A stretch of DNA of 64,000 nucleotides from JAEUOS01 sp965279115 (GTDB lineage: Bacteria; Pseudomonadota; Gammaproteobacteria; Burkholderiales; JAEUOS01), in the NCBI GenBank assembly GCA_965279115.1, contig OZ257137.1, positions 3,286,001-3,350,000 on the forward strand, given 5' to 3'. The position numbers and the translations under genes are program-made. The notes below the pieces were generated by a model. That model saw only the letters and a list, made by a program, of their open reading frames with translations. It ran no database searches and had not been told where the DNA came from. Shown in pieces: positions 16,677 through 25,841 of the stretch (within the stretch, counting starts at the first letter, position 1; each line of letters starts with the position of its first letter).

Positions 16677-17701
16677 GTGCTCCCGGGGGGCAGGATCAAA
16701 GCCTGGTGGTTGGCGTGGTTGGCTTGGGTGTAGGGGAGCAACATGCGCTTGCCTACGCCCGTCATCCCGCGGTTGGTCGCGTTTTGCTGTGCGACCACGA
16801 TGCCGGGCGCGCCGATGCTGTCGCTTCCCGCGTGCAGAAGAGCGAGGTGACCGAGGGTTTCGATTCCCTTTTGCGGGATCCGGCGGTCGATGCCATCTCC
16901 ATCGCGAGTTTCGATGACGCGCATTTCGACCAGGTCGTCGCTGCTCTGGCCGCCGGCAAGCACGTGTTCGTCGAGAAACCCCTGTGCCGCACCATGGTGG
17001 AACTGGCAGAGATCAAGCGCCTGTGGCAGGCCGCGGATGGTCGACTGCAACTCGGCAGCAACCTGATCCTCCGGGCCGCGCCGCTGTACGCGTGGCTGCG
17101 CGAGGCTGTTGCATCGGGAGAGTTCGGCGAGGTCTATGCGTTCGATGGCGATTACCTGTATGGCCGCCTGCAAAAGGTGACGGAGGGCTGGCGGCGTGAC
17201 GTTGTCGACTATTCGGTCATGCAGGGCGGTGGCATCCATCTCATTGACCTGCTCCTGTGGATTACGCAGCAACGGCCGCAGTCGGTGACGGCTGCCGGCA
17301 ATCGGCTTTGCTCACGCGACAGCGCGTTTCGCTACAACGATTATTGTGCGGCTACGCTGCGCTTCGAGTCAGGAATGCTGGCCCGCATGACCGCGAACTA
17401 CGGTTGTGTGCATCGCCACCACCATGTGATGCGCGTATTCGGTACCCGTCGTACCCTGATATACGATGATGCCGGTGCGCGCATGCATTACACGCGTGAT
17501 CCGGCGTGTGACGCCATTTCGATCGCGCATGCGCCATTGCCTGCCGCCAAGGGAGACCTGATCCCGGAGTTCATTGCGGCAATTCTCGGCGATGCCGCCA
17601 CATCATGCGACGCACAGGGTTTCTTCGATGGTGTCAGCGTGGCCATCGCCTGCGACCGCGCCGCCGCTTCAGGACAGGTTGAAAACGTGGAATACGTATG
17701 A
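16673..17701 (+). CDS. Gfo/Idh/MocA-family NAD(P)-dependent oxidoreductase
   Basis: A 342-residue sugar dehydrogenase-like enzyme. The Rossmann loop is VVGLGVGEQH near residues 13-22; HVFVEKPLCRTM (Glu-Lys-Pro) near residues 98-109 is the conserved cofactor/catalytic block; GGGIHLIDLLLW supplies the catalytic-side His region of the family. The start ATG 16673 overlaps the upstream stop (ATGA), and its stop overlaps the aminotransferase start likewise. In glycan clusters such enzymes oxidise a sugar hydroxyl to give the keto group used by a DegT aminotransferase, and here the aminotransferase follows directly. Substrate is not known. Confidence 0.88.
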   Translation: MSAPGGQDQSLVVGVVGLGVGEQHALAYARHPAVGRVLLCDHDAGRADAVASRVQKSEVTEGFDSLLRDPAVDAISIASFDDAHFDQVVAALAAGKHVFVEKPLCRTMVELAEIKRLWQAADGRLQLGSNLILRAAPLYAWLREAVASGEFGEVYAFDGDYLYGRLQKVTEGWRRDVVDYSVMQGGGIHLIDLLLWITQQRPQSVTAAGNRLCSRDSAFRYNDYCAATLRFESGMLARMTANYGCVHRHHHVMRVFGTRRTLIYDDAGARMHYTRDPACDAISIAHAPLPAAKGDLIPEFIAAILGDAATSCDAQGFFDGVSVAIACDRAAASGQVENVEYV

Positions 17702-18867
17702 CAGACAAGACGGAAATTCGCAAGATCGCCTTTGGCAAACCCTGGATCACCGAGTCGGAGCGCGAGGCCGTGCTCGGCGTATTGGCGGGCGACGTGCTTA
17801 CCCACGGTCCCCAGGCCCATGCTTTCGAAAAGGAATTCGGCGCGTTCATGGGGCCCGACGCCCATTGCCTGACAGTCAGTTCGGGCATGGCCGCGTTGCA
17901 CCTCGCCTACTGGCAACTCGGGATCGGACCGGGCGACGAGGTGATCGTGCCCGCGCAAACCCATGTGGCCACCGTGCATGCGGTCGAATACGTCGGTGCC
18001 ACCCCGGTGTTCGTCGATTGCGACCGGGCAACCGGAAATGTCGATCCGGCCCTGATCGAACCCCTCATCACCTCGCGCACACGTGCGATAGGCATCGTCC
18101 ATTTCAACGGCATTCCATGCGACATGGATGCGATCATGGCCATTGCCGACCGTCACGGTCTCAAGGTGGTCGAGGATTGCGCGCTTGCCGTAGGTACCCG
18201 GTTCAATGGCCGCCACGCGGGACTGTTTGGCGACGCTGCGATATTTTCGTTTTATCCCGTCAAGCACATCACCACCGGTGACGGCGGCATGTTCGCCACC
18301 CGCCATGCCGATCTCGCCGCCCGTGTCGCGAAGGCGCGCGCCTTCGGTGTCGACCGCAGCTTCGCCGAACGCGCCATTCCCGGCATGTACGACGTGCCCA
18401 CATTGGGAATCAACTATCGCATGAGCGATATAAACGCCTCGATCGGGCGCAAGCAACTCGAACGCATTGAGGTCATTCTCGAGCGCCGCAAGCGGAATTT
18501 CGAAACCCTCAAGGGTGCGCTTGCGGGCCTGCCGGCGGTCTGTGTGCTCGATTCGGTGATGCGGGCCCAGCAGCAAAGCTGGTATTGCCTGTCCGCAGTG
18601 GTCGAGAATGCCGGCGCCGACAAGCGCAATGCCGTAGTCGCACGGCTGAACGCCATGGGCATCGGCACCTCCGTCTACTATCCGCAGCCGGTGCCGCGCC
18701 TGACTTACTACCGAAAAAAATATGCCCGCGATCTCGGGCTGTACCCCAACGCAACGCGTATCAGCGACCAGTCGATCGCATTGCCCGTGGGGCCGCATTT
18801 GACGCCGGACGACATGCAGCATATCGGCCGGTGTTTCCAACAAGCTTGCAACGAGGAGGGTGTGTGA
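17698..18867 (+). CDS. DegT/DnrJ/EryC1/StrS-family PLP-dependent sugar aminotransferase
   Basis: A 389-residue enzyme that would aminate a keto-sugar using pyridoxal phosphate. The PLP lysine is in SFYPVKHITTGDGGM (Lys189), preceded by EDCALAVGTRFNGRHAG with the Asp that contacts the PLP ring. Length is normal for the family. It overlaps the oxidoreductase gene upstream by four bases and the SDR gene downstream by one, in line with a three-step oxidise/aminate/epimerise unit. Likely analogues are SpsC, LegC or WbpE. Whether the substrate is nucleotide-linked is unclear because no NDP-sugar hydrolase was found nearby. Confidence 0.91.
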   Translation: MTDKTEIRKIAFGKPWITESEREAVLGVLAGDVLTHGPQAHAFEKEFGAFMGPDAHCLTVSSGMAALHLAYWQLGIGPGDEVIVPAQTHVATVHAVEYVGATPVFVDCDRATGNVDPALIEPLITSRTRAIGIVHFNGIPCDMDAIMAIADRHGLKVVEDCALAVGTRFNGRHAGLFGDAAIFSFYPVKHITTGDGGMFATRHADLAARVAKARAFGVDRSFAERAIPGMYDVPTLGINYRMSDINASIGRKQLERIEVILERRKRNFETLKGALAGLPAVCVLDSVMRAQQQSWYCLSAVVENAGADKRNAVVARLNAMGIGTSVYYPQPVPRLTYYRKKYARDLGLYPNATRISDQSIALPVGPHLTPDDMQHIGRCFQQACNEEGV

Positions 18868-19901
18868 TGACAGGTAGTCTCAAGGGACGCAAGGTCGCGC
18901 TGATCGGAGGTGGCGGATTCATCGGCCACAATATCGCGCTGGAGTTGCACTCGCGCGGTGCCGAAGTCCACATCATCGACAGTTTGCAGGTCAACAATCT
19001 CGGCGCTTTCTCGAATGGTTCCGGCGATCCCTCTAAGCAACTGTACATGCAGTTGATCTATGAACGACTCGCGGCGATGCGGGAAATCAATGTGCCCCTG
19101 CATGTCCTGGACGCGCGCGACTACCAGGTGCTGTCGCGCTGCCTCTCGGATATCCAGCCGGATACGATCGTCCAGCTCGCCGCGATCGCGCACGCGAACC
19201 GCGCCAACAAGGATCCGTACAGCACCTTCGACCACAGTTTCCGTACCCTGGAAAACGCACTTGACTGCGCGCGAGGCCAGGATCGCCATTTCATCTATTT
19301 CTCGTCCTCGATGGTCTACGGGAATTTCGACGGGGAATCGGTGACCGAGGAGCGGCATTGCGAGCCGATGGGCATCTATGGCGCCCTCAAATACGGCGGT
19401 GAGAAGCTGGTGATCGCCTACAACCAGGTGTTCGGCCTTCCATACACAATCGTCCGCCCCTCCGCCTTGTACGGGGAGCGTTGCGTAAGCCGGCGGGTAG
19501 GCCAGGCCTTCATTGAAAACGCGTTGCGCGGTCTCGATCTGACCATCAACGGCGACGGGTCCGACGCCCTGGATTTCACCTACATCGGCGATCTTGTGCA
19601 GGGTATCCGCCTGTGCATCGAGCGTCCCGAAGCGCGCAACCAGACTTTCAATCTCACCTATGGCGGCGCCCGTTCACTCAACCAGATGGCCGATATCATG
19701 CGGGCCAACTTCCCGGGAATCAACGTGAAGTACCAGCCACGCGACAGCCTGATGCCCGAGCGCGGCACCCTGTCGGTGGACAAGGCAAGGCGGCTTCTGG
19801 GGTACGCCCCGCAGTTTCCGCTGGAAACCGGGTTCGTGCGGTATATCGACTGGTACAAGGGGCTGGCCCAGCGTCATCCCGAGTATTTCGGCAAGGCCTG
19901 A
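18867..19901 (+). CDS. NAD-dependent epimerase/dehydratase (extended SDR)
   Basis: A 344-residue nucleotide-sugar-modifying SDR. It has IGGGGFIGHN at residues 13-22 (NAD loop), an active-site Ser patch in IYFSSSMVYG, and the catalytic YGALK (YxxxK) near residue 171. The start ATG 18867 overlaps the aminotransferase stop by one base and is preceded by an AGGAGG-type ribosome site. The frame is open far upstream inside the aminotransferase gene, which is ignored. It could be a 4,6- or 5,6-dehydratase or epimerase in the nonulosonic acid pathway (LegB/PseB-like role), but the exact reaction cannot be read from sequence. Confidence 0.88.
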   Translation: MTGSLKGRKVALIGGGGFIGHNIALELHSRGAEVHIIDSLQVNNLGAFSNGSGDPSKQLYMQLIYERLAAMREINVPLHVLDARDYQVLSRCLSDIQPDTIVQLAAIAHANRANKDPYSTFDHSFRTLENALDCARGQDRHFIYFSSSMVYGNFDGESVTEERHCEPMGIYGALKYGGEKLVIAYNQVFGLPYTIVRPSALYGERCVSRRVGQAFIENALRGLDLTINGDGSDALDFTYIGDLVQGIRLCIERPEARNQTFNLTYGGARSLNQMADIMRANFPGINVKYQPRDSLMPERGTLSVDKARRLLGYAPQFPLETGFVRYIDWYKGLAQRHPEYFGKA

Positions 19902-19911
19902 AGGGGAACTG

Positions 19912-20643
19912 ATGGTCGCGTGCAGCCGTGACGGATGGTTGACCGAAGTTGCCGGGATGCCCTGCCACAAGGTGGCCGCAGAAGGCGATCCTGCCGGGAT
20001 CTCCGCTGCGCTCGCCGACGCGGGAGACGGTTTTTTCTTTGCAAAGATTCCCGCCTCGGCCGTTGCCACGGCCAGACAGTTTGGCAAGGCGGGTTTCTAC
20101 CTGGTCGACACCAATGTCATCCTGGATATGCCTGCCGGGGAAGGCGCTTCCCGCACCGAGACGGGAATCGACGTCTTTCCGGCCCGGACCAGTGATCACG
20201 CTGCCGCACTGGCGATCGCGGAATCGGCGTTCACATATTCCCGTTTCCATCTTGACCCGTTGTTTCCGGCACCGCTTGCCAATCTCGTCAAGCGCGAATG
20301 GATTCGCAGTTATTGCGAGGGGCGGCGCGGCGATGTTCTCCTGGTGGCCGAGCAGCGCGGAAGCGTGATCGGGTTTCTGGCCGCGTTGACAACCGAGGTC
20401 GCCGGCCGGAAGTATGCCGTCATCGATCTGGTTGCAGTGGCGGCGGGGGCACGTGGCATCGGCGCTGGCAGGGCGCTGGTCAACGGATTCCAGTCACACT
20501 ATCGGGGAGGGGCCGAGATGCTGCGGGTGGGCACGCAGATTGCCAACACGCCTTCGCTTGGGCTTTATCGGGCTTGTGGATTTGGCGTCGTTGAGGCTGC
20601 CTATGTATTTCACGCGCATCGCCGCAATGGAGCATGCATTTGA
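19912..20643 (+). CDS. GNAT-family N-acetyltransferase
   Basis: A 243-residue protein whose C-terminal half is a GNAT domain: VIDLVAVAAGARGIGAGRAL holds the acetyl-CoA pyrophosphate loop (Gly-Arg/Ile-Gly-x-Gly), followed by VGTQIANTPSLGLYRACGF, the end of the fold. The N-terminal half is an additional, less conserved domain, giving a shape like WecD/VioB-type sugar N-acetyltransferases. It lies between the SDR and NeuB-like genes and overlaps the latter by ten bases. A role in N-acetylating the amino sugar before condensation (as SpsD, LegH or PseH do) is inferred from context. Confidence 0.84.
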   Translation: MVACSRDGWLTEVAGMPCHKVAAEGDPAGISAALADAGDGFFFAKIPASAVATARQFGKAGFYLVDTNVILDMPAGEGASRTETGIDVFPARTSDHAAALAIAESAFTYSRFHLDPLFPAPLANLVKREWIRSYCEGRRGDVLLVAEQRGSVIGFLAALTTEVAGRKYAVIDLVAVAAGARGIGAGRALVNGFQSHYRGGAEMLRVGTQIANTPSLGLYRACGFGVVEAAYVFHAHRRNGACI

Positions 20644-21653
20644 AGATTGCCTCGTTCGACACGGACAAGCGTCCCTTTCTGATCGCGGAGATCGGCAACA
20701 ATCACGAGGGTGATCACGGTCGCGCCTATGAACTGGTGGCCGCGGCCCTGGCTGCGGGTGTCGATGCTGTGAAGGTGCAGGTCATCGATCCTCCGCGCCT
20801 GGTCAATGTGGCTCAGGCGGAGCGCATTGCACAGTTGTCCCGCTTTGCACTGCCCATCGAGGTATTTGGCGAGATGTCCGCGCGTACGCGCAAAGGGGGG
20901 GCGTGTTTTATGGCTTCGGCCTTCGATATCGACTCCCTTGCACGTATCGCACCGTTTTGCGATGCCATCAAGCTTGCTTCCGGCGACCTCACTTTCGACC
21001 CGTTACTTGCGCGCGCGGCGACCCTGGGACAACCGATGGTGTTGTCCACCGGCATGGCACGGATGGACGAGGTTTCCCATGCCGTGAGTGTTATCGAGCG
21101 TCACCTGCCGGCGGGCCATCGGCTGGATGAAAGGCTCGCGCTGCTGCACTGCGTGAGCCTCTACCCGACCATGATCGAGCAGGCCAATCTGTGCGCCATA
21201 TCCGCGTTGCAAGTCAGGTTCGGGCTGACCACGGGATACTCCGACCACATGCTCGGCATCGAGGCGGCGCTGGTGGCGCTAGGCATGGGTGCTCGCGTCA
21301 TCGAAAAGCATTTCACGCTCGACAAGGCGACCAGCGCTTTCCGCGACCATGCGCTTTCCGCCGATCCGGCTGAAATGACCCGGCTGGCGACGATCGTGCG
21401 CAACTTTGGCGCGCTACAGGGCGATGGGGAGAAGGGCGACGCGATTGCCGACGCAGGGATGGCGCAGGCGGTCCGTCGCAGCGCGGTCCTGGCACGCGAC
21501 CTGCCGGCCGGCGCAGTGCTGGCCGAGGCTGATCTCGATTTCGTGCGTCCCGGCGGTGGCATATCCCCGGCCGACGCGCCCGCGATCATCGGCAGAAGAC
21601 TTGCAGGCGCGCTGGCACGACACACCGTGCTCGCGCCCGCGCACTTCGCATAG
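20634..21653 (+). CDS. NeuB-family nonulosonic acid synthase
   Basis: A 339-residue synthase that condenses phosphoenolpyruvate with a six-carbon amino sugar to give a nine-carbon sialic-like acid. IAEIGNNHEGDHGRAYELV near residues 20-38 and VDAVKVQ are the PEP/metal-site blocks of the NeuB TIM barrel; STGMARMDEV and GYSDHMLGIEAALVALG follow. The C-terminal 60 residues are a SAF (antifreeze-like) domain (SVLARDLPAGAVL, then IIGRRLAGAL). It matches SpsE/LegI/PseI length. Overlap with the upstream GNAT and a two-base gap to the AsnB gene show one transcript. Which acid is made is not determinable. Confidence 0.92.
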   Translation: MHLKIASFDTDKRPFLIAEIGNNHEGDHGRAYELVAAALAAGVDAVKVQVIDPPRLVNVAQAERIAQLSRFALPIEVFGEMSARTRKGGACFMASAFDIDSLARIAPFCDAIKLASGDLTFDPLLARAATLGQPMVLSTGMARMDEVSHAVSVIERHLPAGHRLDERLALLHCVSLYPTMIEQANLCAISALQVRFGLTTGYSDHMLGIEAALVALGMGARVIEKHFTLDKATSAFRDHALSADPAEMTRLATIVRNFGALQGDGEKGDAIADAGMAQAVRRSAVLARDLPAGAVLAEADLDFVRPGGGISPADAPAIIGRRLAGALARHTVLAPAHFA

Positions 21654-21655
21654 CC

Positions 21656-23488
21656 ATGTGCGGCATCGCAGGCTATATCGGTACACGGGACATCGGTCCC
21701 GCCGCGGTCGAGACCTGCCTGGACACCATGCGCCGTCGCGGCCCGGACCAGCGCGCCGCCCGCCACTGGGTCAACGCGGCTGGCCGGCATGTTCATCTGC
21801 TGTTCACACGGCTGTCGATCATCGATCTGGAAGCGCGATCGAGTCAGCCACTGCAAGTCGATGACGACTGGATCATCTTCAACGGCGAGCTCTACAACTA
21901 CGTGGAGCAACGCGAAACCCTCGCGGCTGCCGGGCGCGATTTCCGGACCCGCTCCGACACCGAAGTCATGCTTGCCGGTTTGCGCGACCGCGGCTGGGAG
22001 GTGCTGGACAACTGCGAGGGCATGTGGGCATTCGCGGTCTACAGCCAGCGCGATGGCTCCCTGACCCTATGCCGTGACCGGTTCGGCGAGAAGCCGCTTT
22101 ACATCTACCGTGATGGCACGGGCCTCTATTTCGCGTCGGAAATAAAATTCATCTTCGCATTGCTCGGTCGCCGCCTGCCGGTCAACGGAAACCACCTCCG
22201 GCGCTATCTGGTCAACGGCTACAAGGCGCTATACAAGGGCAACGAGACCTTCTTTGAAGGCATTTCGGAAGTTCGTTCCGGACATTTCCTGCGCGTCGCA
22301 GCCGACGGCGGGGAGTCGCTGCACCGCTATTGGCGGCCACGGCTGGCCATCGATGAAGGCATGAGTTACGCCGACGCTGTCGCCGGCGCACGCGAGCGGT
22401 TGATCGCCTCGGTCGGCGTGCGCCTGCGCGCCGACGTCCCCCTGGCCTTCTGCATGAGCGGCGGGGTCGATTCCAACGCGCTCATCAGCATCGCCAAGCG
22501 GGTATTCGGCTACGACGTGCACGGCTTCACTATCGTCAACGACGACGCACGCTACGAAGAGCAGGACATGGTCGAGTGCGCGGTACGCGAACTGGGTGTG
22601 CGCAATACGCCGATACCCGTCACGACCGACCGGTTTCTGGAGCGCCTGCGTGAACTGGTGCGCTACCACGACGCACCGGTCTACACCATCACCTACTACG
22701 CACAGTGGATGCTGCAGGAGGCCATCGCTGCGGCCGGCTATCGCATTTCCGTCAGCGGCACCGCGGCAGACGAGATTTTCTCCGGGTACTACGATCACCA
22801 TCTGGCCTACCTCCAGGAGGTCCGCAATGACCCGGCTCTGTATCCTGCCGCGCGCGCAGCCTGGACCGAGCATATCCGGCCGATCGTGCGCAATCCACAC
22901 CTGCAGAACCCGGACCTCTTTGTCGACGATCCCGGATTTCGCGACCATATATTCATGGATGCGGACGGATTCTCCGACTACCTCACCGCGCCCTGGAGCG
23001 AGGCCTTCGCCGAGGAAAAATACAGCGATCACCTGTTGAGAAACCGCATGCTCAACGAACTGTTTCACGAGGCCACGCCGGTGATCCTGCACGAGGACGA
23101 CCTCAACGCCATGTATTTTTCGGTCGAGAACCGCTCACCGTTCCTTGACCGCAACCTGTTCGAATTCTGCAATTCGATTCCAACTCGCCATCTGGTGCGG
23201 GATGGCCGCGCCAAGGCGGTGTTGCGCGACGCGCTTGCGGGCATCGGCCCGGACGCTGTCATGCAGAATCGTCGCAAGGTGGGATTCAACGCCCCGATCT
23301 ATTCCTACCTGGATGTGAACGACCCGGCGGTTCGCGCCGAGCTGCTGCGTGATAGTCCGGTTTTCGATGTCATCCGGCGCGACCGGATTGAAAATCTCCT
23401 GCGCAAGGCCGACCTGCCCAACAGCGAAAGTAAGTTCGTCTTCTATTTCCTCAACTGCAAGTTGTTCCTCGAGGAATTCTCGGCATGA
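21656..23488 (+). CDS. asnB: Asparagine synthase-like glutamine amidotransferase
   Basis: A 610-residue class II glutamine amidotransferase fused to an ATP-dependent synthase domain. The N-terminus MCGIAGYIG retains the nucleophile Cys2; the glutamine-binding FNGELYNY and the DRFGEKPLYI block follow. The synthetase domain has the PP-loop SGGVDSN near residue 266. Homologues in glycan loci amidate sugar carboxylates or supply nitrogen for sugar modification instead of making asparagine. It lies between the NeuB synthase (two bases) and the stand-alone N-acetyl-sugar amidotransferase (ten bases), so a role in one of those reactions is the best inference. It differs from the other two AsnB-like proteins in this window. 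Confidence 0.9.
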   Translation: MCGIAGYIGTRDIGPAAVETCLDTMRRRGPDQRAARHWVNAAGRHVHLLFTRLSIIDLEARSSQPLQVDDDWIIFNGELYNYVEQRETLAAAGRDFRTRSDTEVMLAGLRDRGWEVLDNCEGMWAFAVYSQRDGSLTLCRDRFGEKPLYIYRDGTGLYFASEIKFIFALLGRRLPVNGNHLRRYLVNGYKALYKGNETFFEGISEVRSGHFLRVAADGGESLHRYWRPRLAIDEGMSYADAVAGARERLIASVGVRLRADVPLAFCMSGGVDSNALISIAKRVFGYDVHGFTIVNDDARYEEQDMVECAVRELGVRNTPIPVTTDRFLERLRELVRYHDAPVYTITYYAQWMLQEAIAAAGYRISVSGTAADEIFSGYYDHHLAYLQEVRNDPALYPAARAAWTEHIRPIVRNPHLQNPDLFVDDPGFRDHIFMDADGFSDYLTAPWSEAFAEEKYSDHLLRNRMLNELFHEATPVILHEDDLNAMYFSVENRSPFLDRNLFEFCNSIPTRHLVRDGRAKAVLRDALAGIGPDAVMQNRRKVGFNAPIYSYLDVNDPAVRAELLRDSPVFDVIRRDRIENLLRKADLPNSESKFVFYFLNCKLFLEEFSA

Positions 23489-23498
23489 GGCAGTGCGC

Positions 23499-24617
23499 AT
23501 GAAATACTGCCGCCGATGCGTCCTGCCGGACTCGCGTCCCAACCTTGTGATCGAAGCCGACGGCGTCTGCAACGCCTGCCATTCGCACCAGTCGCGTCCG
23601 GACATCGACTGGCAGGCGCGCGAAAAGTTGTTTGGCGAGGTTGCAGCGACGGCCAGGGCGCGCAGCCGCGGCTATGATTGCCTGATCCCCGTGAGCGGCG
23701 GCAAGGACAGCACCTGGCAGGTGCTCAAATGCCTGGAACATGGCCTCAACCCGCTGGCGGTGACCTGGAAGACACCGGCGCGCACCCCGATCGGCCAGCA
23801 GAATCTGGATAACCTGGTGCGGCTGGGTGTCGATCACATCGACTACCAGATCAATCCCGGGGTGGAGTCGCGTTTCATGCTGCGCGCCTATGAGCGCTTT
23901 GGCAGCACAGCCATTCCGATGCACATGGCGTTGTTCAGCATTCCGCTGACGATAGCGGTACGCAATCGCATTCCGTTGGTCGTATGGGGCGAGAATTCGG
24001 CCTTCGAGTATGGTGGGACGGGAGAGGAACGCACGGGATTCCGCCTCGATTCCGCTTGGCTGCGCAAGTTCGGCGTGACGCATGGAACCACCGCTGCCGA
24101 CTGGGTCTCGCCGGAACTCGGCGAAAAGGCGCTGACCCCCTATTTTGGGCCGACGGATCGCGAGCTCGAGGATGCCGGCGTCAACGCCGTGTTTCTCGGC
24201 TACTACTTCGCGTGGGATCCCGAAGCCACCTATCGCATCGCCGCCGAACACGGTTTTCGCGGCCGCGCCGCGGGCGTCAAGACCGGCTATTACGATTTTG
24301 CCGATATCGACGACGACTTCATCTCGATTCACCACTATCTCAAGTGGTACAAGTTCGGCTTCACCCGGCTGTTTGACAATCTTTCCCTCGAGATCCGCAA
24401 TGGCAGGCTCGGGCGCGACGAAGCCATCGGAATCATTCGGCGTACCGGCAACCAGGAGCCGCGCGAAGATATCGAGAAGTTCTGCGCCTTCGCCGGGATC
24501 GACAGCGCGCGCTTTTTCGCCATCGCCGAGACCTTCCGCAACCAGGATGTATGGAAGCGTGCCGGCGGCAAGTGGGTGATCCCGGACTTTCTGCTTCCAG
24601 ACTGGGACTGGCAATGA
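23499..24617 (+). CDS. N-acetyl-sugar amidotransferase (WbuX/WbpG/PseA type), stand-alone
   Basis: A 372-residue PP-loop ATPase predicted to turn an N-acetyl group of a sugar into an acetamidino group using ammonia. It begins with a likely zinc site (Cys4, Cys7, Cys24, Cys27) and has the PP-loop PVSGGKDS at residues 64-71, then the family-typical VWGENSAFEYGG and YYFAWDPEATYRIA with LKWYKFGFTR. The frame is open upstream, but ATG 23499 starts exactly before the Cys-x2-Cys. PseA and WbpG are the known models, acting on pseudaminic acid and ManNAc3NAcA derivatives. This copy has no HisF attached; the neighbouring AsnB may feed it, which is inference. Confidence 0.9.
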   Translation: MKYCRRCVLPDSRPNLVIEADGVCNACHSHQSRPDIDWQAREKLFGEVAATARARSRGYDCLIPVSGGKDSTWQVLKCLEHGLNPLAVTWKTPARTPIGQQNLDNLVRLGVDHIDYQINPGVESRFMLRAYERFGSTAIPMHMALFSIPLTIAVRNRIPLVVWGENSAFEYGGTGEERTGFRLDSAWLRKFGVTHGTTAADWVSPELGEKALTPYFGPTDRELEDAGVNAVFLGYYFAWDPEATYRIAAEHGFRGRAAGVKTGYYDFADIDDDFISIHHYLKWYKFGFTRLFDNLSLEIRNGRLGRDEAIGIIRRTGNQEPREDIEKFCAFAGIDSARFFAIAETFRNQDVWKRAGGKWVIPDFLLPDWDWQ

Positions 24618-25003
24618 AGATCGACATCAAGAATCCCCCGCGGTCCTATGAAGTGGGTCGGACCGTCAAGCTGCAGATGAAGGATTGTGGAACGGTCCGG
24701 CTGGAGCCGGACGAGCAGTTGACGTTCACCACTGAGGCTGGCGCGGAATATGATCTGGCGCGCAAGGACTGGGGCTTCTACGCGACGCCATCCCTGAACG
24801 GGCGGCTGCAGCAATTCGGGCTGCGCGCGGTGCTGGTAAAGAACATGATCGGGCGGTTTTTCGTCTTGTTGGTCGAGAACGGGAAGGAGTCCCTGTTCGA
24901 CCAATACGTCGCTGTCGAGGAGTTGCGCATCGTCGCCTGGCTCGACAATGCTGAAAACCTCGCGTTGGTCGAATCGGCGTTGCGAGTCGCACGGAACCCA
25001 TAA
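24614..25003 (+). CDS. Hypothetical protein next to the sugar amidotransferase
   Basis: I do not recognise this 129-residue protein. It is soluble, with an N-terminal stretch MKIDIKNPPRSYEVG, a beta-rich middle (VKLQMKDCGTVRLEPDEQLT, VLLVENGKESLF) and an acidic end. No membrane helix or signal peptide is visible. ATG 24614 overlaps the amidotransferase stop (ATGA), so it is expected to be made in step with that enzyme. The adjacency suggests an accessory or regulatory partner; small beta-rich cupin-like or WbuC-like folds are known in such loci, but this is only a guess. The frame is open upstream to 24551 without gain. Confidence 0.72.
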   Translation: MKIDIKNPPRSYEVGRTVKLQMKDCGTVRLEPDEQLTFTTEAGAEYDLARKDWGFYATPSLNGRLQQFGLRAVLVKNMIGRFFVLLVENGKESLFDQYVAVEELRIVAWLDNAENLALVESALRVARNP

Positions 25004-25004
25004 C

Positions 25005-25841
25005 ATGCAATTGCTGACCTGCTTGTGCGGTGGTCGTGAATTCACGACGGTCTTTACCTACCGGGGTCCCCCGCCGGGTGAGGTGCGATTCGACTTCGGT
25101 ACAACTCCCTACTCGCGGGAGATAAGGCGTTGCAACCACTGCGGGCACTACCTGTCGGTTCACGATATCGACATGCGAGTGCTTTATAGCGGGCAATATG
25201 TCGATGCAACCTACGGTGGTGACGGCCTCAAGCGCGCTTTCGACCGAATTGTCGCCTTGCCGGAGGAAAAGTCCGACAATGTCGGCAGGGTCGAGCGTGT
25301 ACGCCAATTCTGTTCGACACATTTCGCGAAGATCATTGCGGCCGGCGAAATGCCCAGGATATTGGATGTCGGTTCCGGGTTATGCGTGTTTCTTCATCGG
25401 TTGCACCGGTTAACTGGCTGGCCCTGCACGGCGCTTGATCCTGATTGGCGTGCTGCGAAGCATGCTGGCGAGGTTGCAGGTGTGGCCGGACGATGTGCCG
25501 ACTTCATGCAAGCAGATGATCTCGGGCGCTTCGACCTGGTTTCATTCAACAAGGTCCTCGAGCATGTCGCGGATCCGGTAGCCATGCTGGCACGCGCGCA
25601 TCAGTGCCTCGCACCAGGCGGGGCCGTCTATGTCGAGCTGCCGGACGGGGAGGCAGCGGTAGTCGATGGCGCAGGACGAGAAGAGTTTTTCATCGATCAT
25701 CATCATGTCTTCAGCCCTGCGTCGATGCAAGAGTTGGCCCATGCTGCCGGATTTAACAGCCTTGAAATCGAAAGGCTGCGCGAGCCGAGCACGAAATACA
25801 CGCTACGGGCGTTCATGCTTCCGCTCATGAAAGGTGAGTAG
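25005..25841 (+). CDS. Class I SAM methyltransferase with N-terminal Cys pairs
   Basis: A 278-residue methyltransferase. The N-terminus holds a likely zinc-ribbon (Cys6, Cys8 and Cys43, Cys46), a layout seen in sugar C-/O-methyltransferases. The SAM site ILDVGSGLCVFLHRL follows near residues 120-134, then a CALDPDW-type acidic loop, SFNKVLEHVADPVAM and a late HHHVFSPASMQELA block, which are family typical. It overlaps the cysD start by eight bases and lies one base after the hypothetical gene. It probably methylates a sugar or sugar nucleotide; two other proteins of the same layout occur in this window. Confidence 0.85.
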   Translation: MQLLTCLCGGREFTTVFTYRGPPPGEVRFDFGTTPYSREIRRCNHCGHYLSVHDIDMRVLYSGQYVDATYGGDGLKRAFDRIVALPEEKSDNVGRVERVRQFCSTHFAKIIAAGEMPRILDVGSGLCVFLHRLHRLTGWPCTALDPDWRAAKHAGEVAGVAGRCADFMQADDLGRFDLVSFNKVLEHVADPVAMLARAHQCLAPGGAVYVELPDGEAAVVDGAGREEFFIDHHHVFSPASMQELAHAAGFNSLEIERLREPSTKYTLRAFMLPLMKGE

